NCBI GenBank assembly: GCA_016219275.1
Contig: JACRBM010000059.1
Span: 1 to 55,054, forward strand
Direction: 5' to 3'
DNA length: 55,054 nt
Origin: Chloroflexota bacterium
GTDB taxonomy: Bacteria; Chloroflexota; Anaerolineae; UBA4142
Notes under the pieces: model-generated
Seen by the model: the letters and a program-made list of their open reading frames with translations, nothing else
Databases searched by the model: none
Told to the model about the DNA's origin: nothing
Position numbers and translations under genes: made by a program
Shown: positions 13,651-20,195 of the stretch, piece by piece
Numbering within the stretch: position 1 is the first letter of the stretch
Layout: every line of letters starts with the position of its first letter

Positions 13651-13841
13651 TTCAATTCTCCTTTTTTTCGGCGTGCATTGCAGTTCTGGCATAGGCGTCG
13701 TTCAAATACCTTGCCTTTCCAAATTTCAAACATCGGTTGGTTGACTTCGATAGTCCGTTGGCATCCCCCGCATTTTTCCTCATTCTGGGCGCGTCCTGGG
13801 ATGATCGTCAAACGATTCGGGCTGAGCGAGGGTATGGTCAT
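13647..13841 (-). CDS. Small zinc-ribbon phage protein
   Basis: 64 residues with Cys pairs CGGCQR and CQNCNARR about 30 residues apart, and a basic end RRKKGELK. Start and stop overlap both neighbours by ATGA. Probably a nucleic-acid-binding protein, one of five small double-CxxC or C2H2 proteins of this element. Confidence 0.6.
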   Translation of the reverse strand: MTIPSLSPNRLTIIPGRAQNEEKCGGCQRTIEVNQPMFEIWKGKVFERRLCQNCNARRKKGELK

Positions 13842-14425
13842 GTTGCCTGCTCGATCTCGGCAAGCCATCGCTCGCCGTTGTTGTACTGCGCCATCTCTTG
13901 AATTAGGGTGTAGGTTGCCAGGCAATCGCTCAATGCGGTGTGCTTTCCCCCGGACAAATGTTGCCACGTGTAGGACTGAAAAAAGTCGTTCCATTGTCCA
14001 TAGTACTGGGCATACCAGACCATCGCGCAATCGTATCCGCTTGCCGGCAATTCGGGCAAATTGAAAATCTGCCGCGCCTGCTCGAGCACACTCTTGTCAT
14101 AGGCGGCATTGTAGATAATCACGCGTTTGCCCTGCATCACGTTGGCAAGTTGTTCCCACACATCATGGAGCATCGGCGCATCGTTGAGACTCACATTCGT
14201 GATACCATGTACACGCGTGGCGTCTTTCTCGATGGGAACGCTCGGACACACGCGCGTATCCAGCAAGGTTTCGCCGCGATGATTGAGTACCGCGATTTCA
14301 ACCGGCTGGGCGTCGTCGGCTAACCCAGTCGTTTCAAGATCGAGCACAACCCAGTCGGTCGCGGCTAATAAATTCCGCGCCCACTCGACGGCGCGCCCTC
14401 GATCTCGTTCGTAATCCGGTTCCAT
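13838..14425 (-). CDS. DnaQ-like DEDDh 3'-5' exonuclease of the phage
   Basis: 195 residues from the ATG at 14425 (AAAGGGGAG upstream). ExoI motif DLETTG near residues 29-34; ExoII-type region IIYNAAYDKSVL; ExoIII KHTALSDCLATY, where His and Asp complete the DEDDh set. These enzymes trim 3' ends of DNA or RNA in replication, repair or RNA processing. An exonuclease is unusual for a filamentous phage. It sits in an operon with RNase HI, an HTH protein and a replication-initiator-like protein, which suggests a nucleic-acid processing module. Confidence 0.8.
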   Translation of the reverse strand: MEPDYERDRGRAVEWARNLLAATDWVVLDLETTGLADDAQPVEIAVLNHRGETLLDTRVCPSVPIEKDATRVHGITNVSLNDAPMLHDVWEQLANVMQGKRVIIYNAAYDKSVLEQARQIFNLPELPASGYDCAMVWYAQYYGQWNDFFQSYTWQHLSGGKHTALSDCLATYTLIQEMAQYNNGERWLAEIEQAT

Positions 14426-14427
14426 CG

Positions 14428-14541
14428 TTACTCCCCTTTCGTCCATCGCCGGTCTTCGCCGGCGTGGGTAAGAAAATGGTGAATGCCGAATCCCAGGATG
14501 ACGACGCATCCGGCGGCAAGCGTGATAAGTAGGTCAAGCAT
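14428..14541 (-). CDS. Phage membrane miniprotein, 37 residues
   Basis: MLDLLITLAAGCVVILGFGI followed by HHFLTHAGEDRRWTKGE: one helix and a polar end. AAAGGAG lies 4 nt before the start at 14541. It ends just before the exonuclease gene and is part of the same operon. Role unknown. Confidence 0.5.
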   Translation of the reverse strand: MLDLLITLAAGCVVILGFGIHHFLTHAGEDRRWTKGE

Positions 14542-14800
14542 GCAACTCCTTTCGATGAAATGAATGTACTCGCCTGGTCGGAATCAGCATGTGCTGAAGG
14601 ACCTCGGCAAGGGGTTTCAAGGTCTTGCGATACGTCATGCGCCGGGTAAACTTGTTGGCGCAACTGTAGCATCGCGGGATCGGCGGTATGGTGAGTGCAT
14701 CGCGCAAGGTGTACAAAAACCTGGGTATGCGGTCGCAGATGGCGCACGGCGCGTCAAGCGTGTTTGGCGTGACGTGATAGAGCGTGCTTACTTTTGACAT
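14534..14800 (-). CDS. Small zinc-ribbon phage protein
   Basis: 88 residues from the ATG at 14800 (GGAAAGAG upstream). Cys pairs CAICDR and CYSCANKF are about 28 residues apart; the C-terminal half is strongly basic (RRMTYRKTLKPL, RRVHSFHRK). It overlaps the HTH gene before it and the miniprotein gene after it. Likely to bind nucleic acid. Confidence 0.55.
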   Translation of the reverse strand: MSKVSTLYHVTPNTLDAPCAICDRIPRFLYTLRDALTIPPIPRCYSCANKFTRRMTYRKTLKPLAEVLQHMLIPTRRVHSFHRKELHA

Positions 14801-15308
14801 TTCTCTTTCCTGACTTCCTGGGTTGCGGTTGCCCTTGATCGGCGCGCAACTGACGCAACCACAATTTGCGGCATTCGCCCTTATTCTGTTTGCAATAAAC
14901 GCGTCGCTTGTTTTCCCAAAGGTAAAAGTTTCCGTGTCCGCGACAGGGGTGCGGTATCGCCTCGACGTAGACGAGCGGCGGTAGGTCAAAATCGGCAATC
15001 AAGCGAACACTCGTCCTGGGTGTCATATCGCGGAACTTCCAAAACTGCTCGGTGAATCGCTGATTGGGTTTTCTGCTCCCGCCCTCAAACGTTTTAATCG
15101 TCGAGCGTGAGAGTCCAAACTTTTTTCCGAACTGTGTCGCAGATAGTCCCAAGTTTCCCCGCAACTCCTTAATTTCCTTCGGCGAGGGCAAACGCGTGAG
15201 AGCGACGATTTGCCCTCTTTTGGACTGGGATGCCTCGCGGCTCTTTTTCGTGCCTCTCAAACCCCCACAACTATCTTTGCAACTAGGGTATTTTGGCTTT
15301 TTTGGCAT
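14754..15308 (-). CDS. Phage HTH (Cro/CI-type) regulator with a basic tail
   Basis: 184 residues. A helix-turn-helix lies at about residues 42-75 (SPKEIKELRGNLGLSATQFG, then KKFGLSRSTIKTFEGG), the XRE pattern. After it comes a region with CRGHGNFYLW and CKQNKGECRKLW, a probable zinc site, and a very basic end. AAGGGGG stands 8 nt before the start. It could be the element's repressor or a maintenance protein. Its own operator is not evident. Confidence 0.7.
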   Translation of the reverse strand: MPKKPKYPSCKDSCGGLRGTKKSREASQSKRGQIVALTRLPSPKEIKELRGNLGLSATQFGKKFGLSRSTIKTFEGGSRKPNQRFTEQFWKFRDMTPRTSVRLIADFDLPPLVYVEAIPHPCRGHGNFYLWENKRRVYCKQNKGECRKLWLRQLRADQGQPQPRKSGKRNVKSKHALSRHAKHA

Positions 15309-15477
15309 TCCGCGAACCCCCTTTTTTGACCCTTTTTCGGCTTTTGAGAATGACGGTCATTTGGACCGCGTCGGGGTAGGGCGAACGCAGCGGCGGCGGT
15401 GTCGGCGATTCGCCGGCGTCGTCGGGCGGTTGACCCAGGTTTGCGAACGAGGATTGAGTTAGCGTAACCGGTTTCAT
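15283..15477 (-). CDS. Small basic phage protein, unknown
   Basis: 64 residues: MKPVTLTQSSFANLGQPPDD, a Pro-rich middle and a very basic end (KSRKRVKKGGSRNAKKAKIP). AGGA lies 8 nt before the start, which overlaps the RNase HI stop by ATGA, and its end overlaps the HTH gene by 26 nt. The tail suits binding to nucleic acid. No family recognised. Confidence 0.5.
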   Translation of the reverse strand: MKPVTLTQSSFANLGQPPDDAGESPTPPPLRSPYPDAVQMTVILKSRKRVKKGGSRNAKKAKIP

Positions 15478-15917
15478 CGTGGTGTTCCTGGGAATTGCAG
15501 TTCGCGTTTCCTGGCTTGAATGAGTCGCTTGGCGTTCTTGTCGGCGCGTTCGTTCATCGCGTCGCCACTGTGTCCGCCCACGTGCACCCATTCCACAGAT
15601 AAATTCTTGTGCTGAATGAGTCGGTCGATCTCGTCGGCGATGGCTCGGCATCCGTGATTCTTGCGGTCGTAGGTTCCCAGCATCCAACCGACTACGAGGT
15701 TGGAGTCGGTGCGGATAACCACATCGGCAACGTCGTCCACGAATTTGAGCGCCATGAGTGCCGCGCGTAACTCCATCAAGTTGTTCGTCGTGCGGTCCTC
15801 GGTTTGCCCCAGCTCGGTGATGATCTGGTCGTTCTCGTCGCAGATGATCGCCGCCCAAGCTCCTACTCCTGGGTTGCCTGAGCACGCGCCATCGGTCCAA
15901 ATCTTGAATTGGGTCAT
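15474..15917 (-). CDS. rnhA: Ribonuclease HI of the phage
   Basis: 147 residues from the ATG at 15917 (AAAGGAG upstream). The catalytic set is visible: D in FKIWTDGACSGNPG (near residue 9), E in TNNLMELRAALMAL (near 47), D in IRTDSN (near 70) and D in MNERADKNAK (near 133), with the His of HVGGHSGD. It degrades RNA of RNA-DNA hybrids, for example primers. Full length for a bacterial RNase HI. Its placement after a replication-initiator-like gene suggests removal of primers on the phage strand, or that the element carries its own copy as cargo. Confidence 0.88.
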   Translation of the reverse strand: MTQFKIWTDGACSGNPGVGAWAAIICDENDQIITELGQTEDRTTNNLMELRAALMALKFVDDVADVVIRTDSNLVVGWMLGTYDRKNHGCRAIADEIDRLIQHKNLSVEWVHVGGHSGDAMNERADKNAKRLIQARKRELQFPGTPR

Positions 15918-16729
15918 TGGGTCGTATCTCCTTTCGTTGGTGGTGACCACGGCGCATTTTCGCCGGCGCGAATGTGTTTGACGTAGAAGCCTGGTCCAAG
16001 GAATTGAATTTTGGGCGCGGCAGTTTCGTCGTGGTTTGTGCGGTACGCTTCACCGGCGTTGTACTCGGCGAAATTCTCCCAGGTACGTAAGTACGCGTCG
16101 GTGATGTGGGATAGCGTCGCCAATTGGCACGCGACGCTAAGGTCAATTCCCAGGTGTGCATTCATGCGCTCGGCATAATGCTGAATCAACCCAGGGTTGC
16201 GTGATTTAGATTTTGAAACAGCAACAGCAACAGGTTTGCTTTTGCGTGCATTGCCGTCGCGGGGTTGTTGTTGTTGTTTCTTCAATGGTTCTTTCTTCAA
16301 TGGTTCTTTCTTAATGTGTTGTTTCTTATGCTCGATATTTCGAGCACCCCTGCTCGTCACACGAGCACCCCTGCTCGCCACACGAGCACCCCTGCTCGCC
16401 ACACGAGCACCCCCGCCGTTATACGTGGTGAAATTTTTCATCCACACATCGCGCAGCGTGATGCGATAGGTGTCGGTAGGTTGATTCCAAGCGACGGAGA
16501 TCCACTTCTTTTTTTTCAATTGGCGACGCGCTTTGATGACGCTATCTTGGCTCATGTGGCATTTCTGCGCGGTCTTGCGAATGCCTTCCCAGCATGTGCC
16601 GACGCGTTTGTAGTGAATGAGCAACCGGAATTCGTAGACAGTTAAATCGGCGTCGTCGTAGAGGTTGGGGAATTCCGTCCGGTACTTCTTAAGATCGGTC
16701 GGGTCAATGATTTCCTGATTCTGTCTCAT
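15914..16729 (-). CDS. Winged-helix replication-initiator-like phage protein
   Basis: 271 residues from the ATG at 16729 (AAGGGG 7 nt upstream). Residues about 25-100 form a winged helix (DLTVYEFRLLIHYKRVG, SQDSVIKARRQLKKKKWI), the domain found at the start of many phage and plasmid replication initiators. A linker follows with tandem GARVASR repeats, KKEPL repeats and a Gln run. The end ITDAYLRTWENFAEY, GFYVKHIRAGE could bind a helicase or loader, as in DnaD-like proteins. First gene of the long minus-strand operon and divergent from the integrase. A transcriptional regulator is the alternative. Confidence 0.55.
   Translation of the reverse strand: MRQNQEIIDPTDLKKYRTEFPNLYDDADLTVYEFRLLIHYKRVGTCWEGIRKTAQKCHMSQDSVIKARRQLKKKKWISVAWNQPTDTYRITLRDVWMKNFTTYNGGGARVASRGARVASRGARVTSRGARNIEHKKQHIKKEPLKKEPLKKQQQQPRDGNARKSKPVAVAVSKSKSRNPGLIQHYAERMNAHLGIDLSVACQLATLSHITDAYLRTWENFAEYNAGEAYRTNHDETAAPKIQFLGPGFYVKHIRAGENAPWSPPTKGDTTQ
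16341..16412. repeat. 21-bp tandem repeat inside the initiator-like gene
   Basis: Three and a half units starting at 16341, 16362, 16383 and 16404, each CGAGCACCCCTGCTCG plus CACA or TCACA. Each unit encodes GARVASR or GARVTSR and also contains a 5-bp inverted repeat (CGAGC/GCTCG). It may be an iteron array or merely a variable linker. Confidence 0.75.
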
Positions 16730-16753
16730 GTGCACCCCTTATGGTGAAGGTGG

Positions 16754-16759
16754 TATAAT
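16754..16759 (+). promoter_or_regulatory. -10 box of the integrase promoter
   Basis: TATAAT in the 82-nt gap between the divergent initiator-like and integrase genes. A good -35 is not visible, which suggests a need for an activator or a weak promoter. Confidence 0.45.
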
Positions 16760-16811
16760 CCGGCTAACGAATGTTTGTCCCCTCAAATTTGGTAGAGGAG
16801 AAAATCACATC

Positions 16812-17681
16812 ATGCTTACTGATCACATCGCCGCATTCCTGGGTGAGTGTAAACGGGCTGGTCTGAGTCCACGCACGATTGATTTTTACGCCTACGTTCT
16901 TTCGCTTCTCAATCGTCACTTGGACACACAGCCGATCAATTCAACACTGGTCCACGAGTTCATCGCGGATATGTACGAACGCGAATTGTCCATGTACACC
17001 ATCCGTGGACGCATTCGCACGTTGAAAAAATTCTTTCGCTGGTGCGTCAGTGATGAACGTTTCGTGACTGACCTGGGAAAGAATCTAACCATTCCACGCG
17101 TGCCGGATCGGATCCCGCGCGGAATTAGCATCCCAGATTTTCGGAAACTTTTTGCGGCGGCGCTATCACCCCGTGACCGAGCAATTCTAATTACCTTGCT
17201 GGACACGGGATGTCGCGCATCCGAACTGTGCGGGATGCGATTGTCTAACTTGAATCTGAAAGATGGGATTGTTTTGGTTTGTGGAAAAGGCAACCAAGAG
17301 GGATTTGTCTCCCTCTCGCCACCAACTCAGGAAGTGATACAGACATGGTTAGACGTACGACAATCGAAGAGTGATTATCTTTTTACATCTAACACTGGAG
17401 GGGAATTTACTTACATCACACTAAAAGAAATGTTGCGACGATTGAAACATCGTTCAGGAGTTACAGGACCATGCAACGCACATTCATTTCGTCATGGATT
17501 TGCGAGAGAATATGTTCTTGACGGCGGCGATTTGAGTACTCTCGCCGATCTGCTGAGACATCGTGACATCTCAACGACACGCATCTATGCTGTGTTCTCT
17601 CGGGCTGAACTGCAACGAAAGCACCAGAAACATAGCCCTGTGGCGCGTCTGGGATTGGGAACGTTGAACCTTCGGAACTGA
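16812..17681 (+). CDS. int: Tyrosine recombinase, phage integrase
   Basis: 289 residues from ATG 16812 (GAGGAG upstream). An N-terminal SAM-like core-binding domain (about 1-85) and a catalytic domain with the full set: Arg in TGCRASELCGMR, Lys in the CGKGNQEG hairpin, HSFRHGF (H-x-x-R), and RHRDISTTRIY with the nucleophile Tyr near residue 264. Close in build to XerC/D-type integrases. The last codons lie inside the tRNA 3' half copy at 17670, so recombination at att could change the C-terminus of the enzyme, as in other integrase genes that overlap their att site. Confidence 0.93.
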   Translation: MLTDHIAAFLGECKRAGLSPRTIDFYAYVLSLLNRHLDTQPINSTLVHEFIADMYERELSMYTIRGRIRTLKKFFRWCVSDERFVTDLGKNLTIPRVPDRIPRGISIPDFRKLFAAALSPRDRAILITLLDTGCRASELCGMRLSNLNLKDGIVLVCGKGNQEGFVSLSPPTQEVIQTWLDVRQSKSDYLFTSNTGGEFTYITLKEMLRRLKHRSGVTGPCNAHSFRHGFAREYVLDGGDLSTLADLLRHRDISTTRIYAVFSRAELQRKHQKHSPVARLGLGTLNLRN

Positions 17682-17713
17682 GGGTTGGGGGTTCGAATCC
17701 CTCCGGGCGCGCA
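17670..17713 (+). other. Attachment site: 3' half of a tRNA-Arg(UCG) gene
   Basis: From the anticodon loop (CTTCGGA, anticodon TCG) through the anticodon 3' stem ACTGA, variable loop GGGTT, T arm GGGGG-TTCGAAT-CCCTC and acceptor strand CGGGCGC to the end. The 5' half is missing: the upstream sequence is integrase coding sequence, no D arm exists, and the anticodon 5' stem does not pair. This is the expected product when an element inserts into a tRNA gene. An intact tRNA should stand at the other end of the element. Confidence 0.8.
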
Positions 17714-17717
17714 CATC

Positions 17718-17777
17718 GCACCTTCAATCACAATCCTCGCCAGATTGCGGTCTGGCGAGGTTTGTGATTGAAGGTGC
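17718..17777. terminator. Long hairpin behind the att site
   Basis: Two 27-nt arms (GCACCTTCAATCACAA... and its reverse complement) match with one mismatch around TTGCGG. It probably was the terminator of the original tRNA gene, or it is a mobile palindrome. No strong T run follows. Confidence 0.6.
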
Positions 17778-17811
17778 CTCGCGTTTCCATCCCCAAAAAT
17801 ATCGGTGTGGC

Positions 17812-19002
17812 TCAACTCAATAAACCGATTCCACTCAATAAAGCAAAGAACGTATCAATGATCTTGGGATCGAACTGCTTGCCGCGTTGTGCAAGCAAAT
17901 AATCTTGAACTTGCGCCTCAGACCAGGCAGACCGGTAAGGTCGGTCAGAGCGTAAGGCATCCCACACATCGACGACCGCAAATACGCGTGCCGCCAATGG
18001 AATTTGGGTTTCGCGCATTCCACGCGGATATCCTGTGCCGTCCCATCGTTCGTGATGACAATAAGGAATGTCCAAAGCAAGGCGTAGGAAGGGAATGGGA
18101 GAGAGAATGTCATTGGCATAGACCGGATGCTGTCGCATGACCAACCATTCCTCTTCGGTAAGCGGTCCTTGCTTGAACAAAATCCAATCGGAGATTCCCA
18201 GTTTGCCGATATCGTGCAACAGCGCGCCCCACCGCACATACTTGAGCTGATCCTGGGTCATCCCGATGGTATGCGCCAAACGAATCGTCATCTCGGTCAC
18301 GCGCTGGGTGTGTCCCTCTGTCTCGCGATCGCGCAAATCGAGCGCGCGCGACCAACCTTCAATCGTCGTATCGTACGCGCGCGCGAGTTCGAGATTGGAA
18401 CGCTGCAAATCGCTGTGCAGCGCCACATTGTCAATCGCGATCGCGGCTTGCGTCGCGATCGCGTAGAGCGAATCCAACCACTCCATCGGCGGTGTGAACG
18501 AAGCGCGCCGGAAAAGTTCTAACACGCCTTTCACTTCGCCTTTGGCAATCAGCGGAACCGCATGATACGCGATGAACCGTTCGTTCGCCAGCAGCAGAGA
18601 ACGCGTAAAATCGCCCGCCTCTGCGCCCAGATCGGGAATGGCGACGATGCGTCGTTTGGCAACCGCGTGTCCAGCATGTCCCTCGCCCACGCGTAAATGG
18701 GTGTGCTGAAGCGCGGCGGTATGGAAACCACGACCAGCCGCATACTCAAGGAGCATACTCTGGGGATTTAGGAGCAGGATTGTTGCCGCATCCACTTTGA
18801 GATGCGGAATGATCTGGTCCAGCACCGTTCCGAGCACAACGTATGGATCAGAATTGGAGATGATCGCCAAGTCAATGTTGTGCAACGCGTTCAGGCGCTC
18901 GACTTGGTATGCTAGATTTGCTTGAGCCCCCATAGAATCACCATTACGTGACTCAACGAGGTGTGAAATTGACGTAACGGTGTAGAACTTGGGATCGAAC
19001 AT
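17812..19002 (-). CDS. GAF and HD-GYP domain protein, probable c-di-GMP phosphodiesterase
   Basis: 396 residues. ATG 19002 is chosen because it overlaps the previous stop as TAATG. Residues about 30-190 form a GAF sensor domain (ALHNIDLAII...TILLLNPQSM...GVLELF). Residues about 200-380 form an HD-GYP domain with HDIGK and HHERWDGTGYPRG intact, which binds metals and cleaves cyclic di-GMP. No receiver or transmembrane segment, so it is cytoplasmic and ligand-controlled. It ends a cluster of coupled genes with a DUF5317 membrane protein, a combination that points to signalling at the envelope. Confidence 0.9.
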   Translation of the reverse strand: MFDPKFYTVTSISHLVESRNGDSMGAQANLAYQVERLNALHNIDLAIISNSDPYVVLGTVLDQIIPHLKVDAATILLLNPQSMLLEYAAGRGFHTAALQHTHLRVGEGHAGHAVAKRRIVAIPDLGAEAGDFTRSLLLANERFIAYHAVPLIAKGEVKGVLELFRRASFTPPMEWLDSLYAIATQAAIAIDNVALHSDLQRSNLELARAYDTTIEGWSRALDLRDRETEGHTQRVTEMTIRLAHTIGMTQDQLKYVRWGALLHDIGKLGISDWILFKQGPLTEEEWLVMRQHPVYANDILSPIPFLRLALDIPYCHHERWDGTGYPRGMRETQIPLAARVFAVVDVWDALRSDRPYRSAWSEAQVQDYLLAQRGKQFDPKIIDTFFALLSGIGLLS

Positions 19003-19277
19003 TACACACCACGTTGTGCACACTGCACACGGTCGCGCTCACTCGCACCATATCCCATCCGCTCTTCAAAGATCCAATTCGCAACCGTATTGACGAACGC
19101 GCGATAGTCATCGGTATGAATCCGACAGAGGACGGCTTTTTCCTCCGGCGTCAGATGAAACCGTTCCGAGTTGTACCCTTCTGCGGCGCGCAACGGATCG
19201 CGCATCAACAATTCCCTGTACTTGCGATCCAGCGCGCCGGCGCTAACCAGTCGCTCCAGATCGAGATGATTCACCAT
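19002..19277 (-). CDS. Small leader-like protein, unknown
   Basis: 91 residues from the ATG at 19277 (AAAGGAG upstream). The sequence LERLVSAGALDRKYRELLMRDPLRAAEGY, then LTPEEKAVL, resembles short helical proteins of the Nif11/Franean-type leader group (LL-x-DP-x-A, then LTPEE), which serve as RiPP leader peptides or as small adaptors. It lacks the typical Gly-Gly plus core peptide end. Its start lies inside DUF5317 and its stop overlaps the HD-GYP start, so expression is coupled. The function is not established. Confidence 0.6.
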   Translation of the reverse strand: MVNHLDLERLVSAGALDRKYRELLMRDPLRAAEGYNSERFHLTPEEKAVLCRIHTDDYRAFVNTVANWIFEERMGYGASERDRVQCAQRGV

Positions 19278-19842
19278 GGACCACTCCTTTGGGCTTGGAA
19301 AATTGATAGAGGGCAACGCCAAAGCCCACCAATAGAACTAGATCGCCAATACTAAAAGCCGTCGGCAACGGAAACGGACGACTCAGCACGAACACATCAC
19401 CGAGAAACCAAAACGGCGCGTCGGATGCCGGCAACACGATGTCTTTTGAGCCAGGTCGCACCAATCCACTTTGCCAATGCTCAACCGCGACCGCCGGATT
19501 CAACTTGGACATCGCCTCCGGCGTGATGGGCATGTATCCACCGTTGAATATCATCGGCAACAGGTTCAACAGGAAACCGACCGCCAAGAGCCAAAGAGCC
19601 GGCGTGGATCGGTTCGCAACAAAGAAAACGACCAATAAACATTGGGATAGAACGAACAAGATTGTTCGTTCTATCCCGCCAGCCCACCGCAATGCAATTG
19701 CCTGAAGAACCAATCCAACGACTGGCAGCAACAGAAACCTAAACGGCGGCAGAGTGGACGATTGATGAGTTGGATGAGCACGCGCTTGCCAAAGCAGGAT
19801 TCCAGCACCTAGCGCGAACAGGACGATTGCAAAGAGCGTCAT
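19243..19842 (-). CDS. DUF5317 membrane protein
   Basis: 199 residues with about five membrane helices. The conserved features of DUF5317 are clear: the mid-sequence NGGYMPITPEAM and the C-terminal FWFLGDVFVLSRPFPLPTAF then SIGDLVLLVGFGVALYQF. The function of the family is unknown; it occurs near HD-GYP and other signalling genes in Chloroflexi and Firmicutes. The gene overlaps the following one by 35 nt. Confidence 0.85.
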   Translation of the reverse strand: MTLFAIVLFALGAGILLWQARAHPTHQSSTLPPFRFLLLPVVGLVLQAIALRWAGGIERTILFVLSQCLLVVFFVANRSTPALWLLAVGFLLNLLPMIFNGGYMPITPEAMSKLNPAVAVEHWQSGLVRPGSKDIVLPASDAPFWFLGDVFVLSRPFPLPTAFSIGDLVLLVGFGVALYQFSKPKGVVHGESSRSGATG

Positions 19843-19848
19843 AACGGA

Positions 19849-19989
19849 TTAGCACACAGATGAGCCGCAGGAAATGTCATCCGGCGCACCAGCGGCAAGC
19901 GCAAGTGCGATCAGCGTCAAGAGCAAGATGACCCAAATGAGTCGCGGCGAACCAAGCAATTTGACGACCAACAGATTCAATTTTTCCAC
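19849..19989 (-). CDS. 46-residue membrane peptide ending in CGSSVC
   Basis: GTG start at 19989 with AGGAGG 5 nt upstream. A basic N-terminal half (KLNLLVVKLLGSPRL), one helix (IWVILLLTLIALALAAGA) and a short end PDDISCGSSVC with two Cys. The Cys end would face outside and could form a disulfide, be modified or be cleaved as a peptide signal. It begins the coupled cluster with DUF5317 and lies just behind a terminator of the BTAD regulator gene. No family recognised. Confidence 0.5.
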   Translation of the reverse strand: MEKLNLLVVKLLGSPRLIWVILLLTLIALALAAGAPDDISCGSSVC

Positions 19990-20069
19990 GGGAACCTCCT
20001 CCAAGATTCGTTTCAGGTTTGATTTGCCCCCAGTATAACGACCGCCTGTTACCAGGTTGTTACCGCGCA

Positions 20070-20110
20070 AAAAGAAAAAACCTGCCAAGTGTTTAGGAAT
20101 TGGCAGGTTT
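20070..20110 (-). terminator. Terminator of the BTAD regulator gene
   Basis: AAACCTGCCAA (20078-20088) pairs with TTGGCAGGTTT (20100-20110). The A-rich stretch to the left reads as a U run on the minus-strand transcript. Confidence 0.75.
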
Positions 20111-20195
20111 ACAAACAAGTACAAACTTCCGTCTCGTGGAGATCAGACCTTCAGGTTTCGCGCAAACGCCTGGAAGGTCAACGGATCAATCTCGA

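Larger units (their letters stand above)
2340..17713. mobile_element. Filamentous-phage-like (inovirus-like) prophage
   Basis: The hallmark set is here: a candidate ssDNA-binding protein, a run of tiny membrane proteins with one likely major coat protein, two secreted stalk proteins, a Zot-type ATPase, an HUH Rep, and a tyrosine integrase abutting the 3' half of a tRNA gene. The right end is set by the tRNA copy at 17670-17713. The left end is a guess at the first promoter: the intact tRNA that should mark it is not seen, so the island may reach beyond position 1. At about 15 kb it is at the upper end for inoviruses and carries extra minus-strand genes. No tail, capsid, terminase or portal gene is present, which argues against a tailed phage. 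Confidence 0.82.

Noticed and set aside
15478-16161. A 292-codon minus-strand frame through RNase HI
   Set aside because: Only its last 64 codons (15477-15283) have a start, a ribosome site and neighbour overlaps; the rest is a shadow of the RNase HI gene.
17645-17713. A complete tRNA gene at the end of the integrase gene
   Set aside because: A weak acceptor pairing can be drawn (GCGTCTG with CGGGCGC) but there is no D arm and too few bases between acceptor and T arm. It is a 3'-half copy only.
2340-17713. Reading the element as a tailed prophage or as an ICE
   Set aside because: No terminase, portal, major capsid, tail, relaxase with coupling protein or type IV secretion genes are present; the P-loop protein fits Zot and not VirB4 or FtsK.
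19002-19989. Calling the small-peptide cluster a RiPP gene cluster
   Set aside because: No modification enzyme, protease-transporter or Gly-Gly leader site is visible; kept only as a hypothesis.
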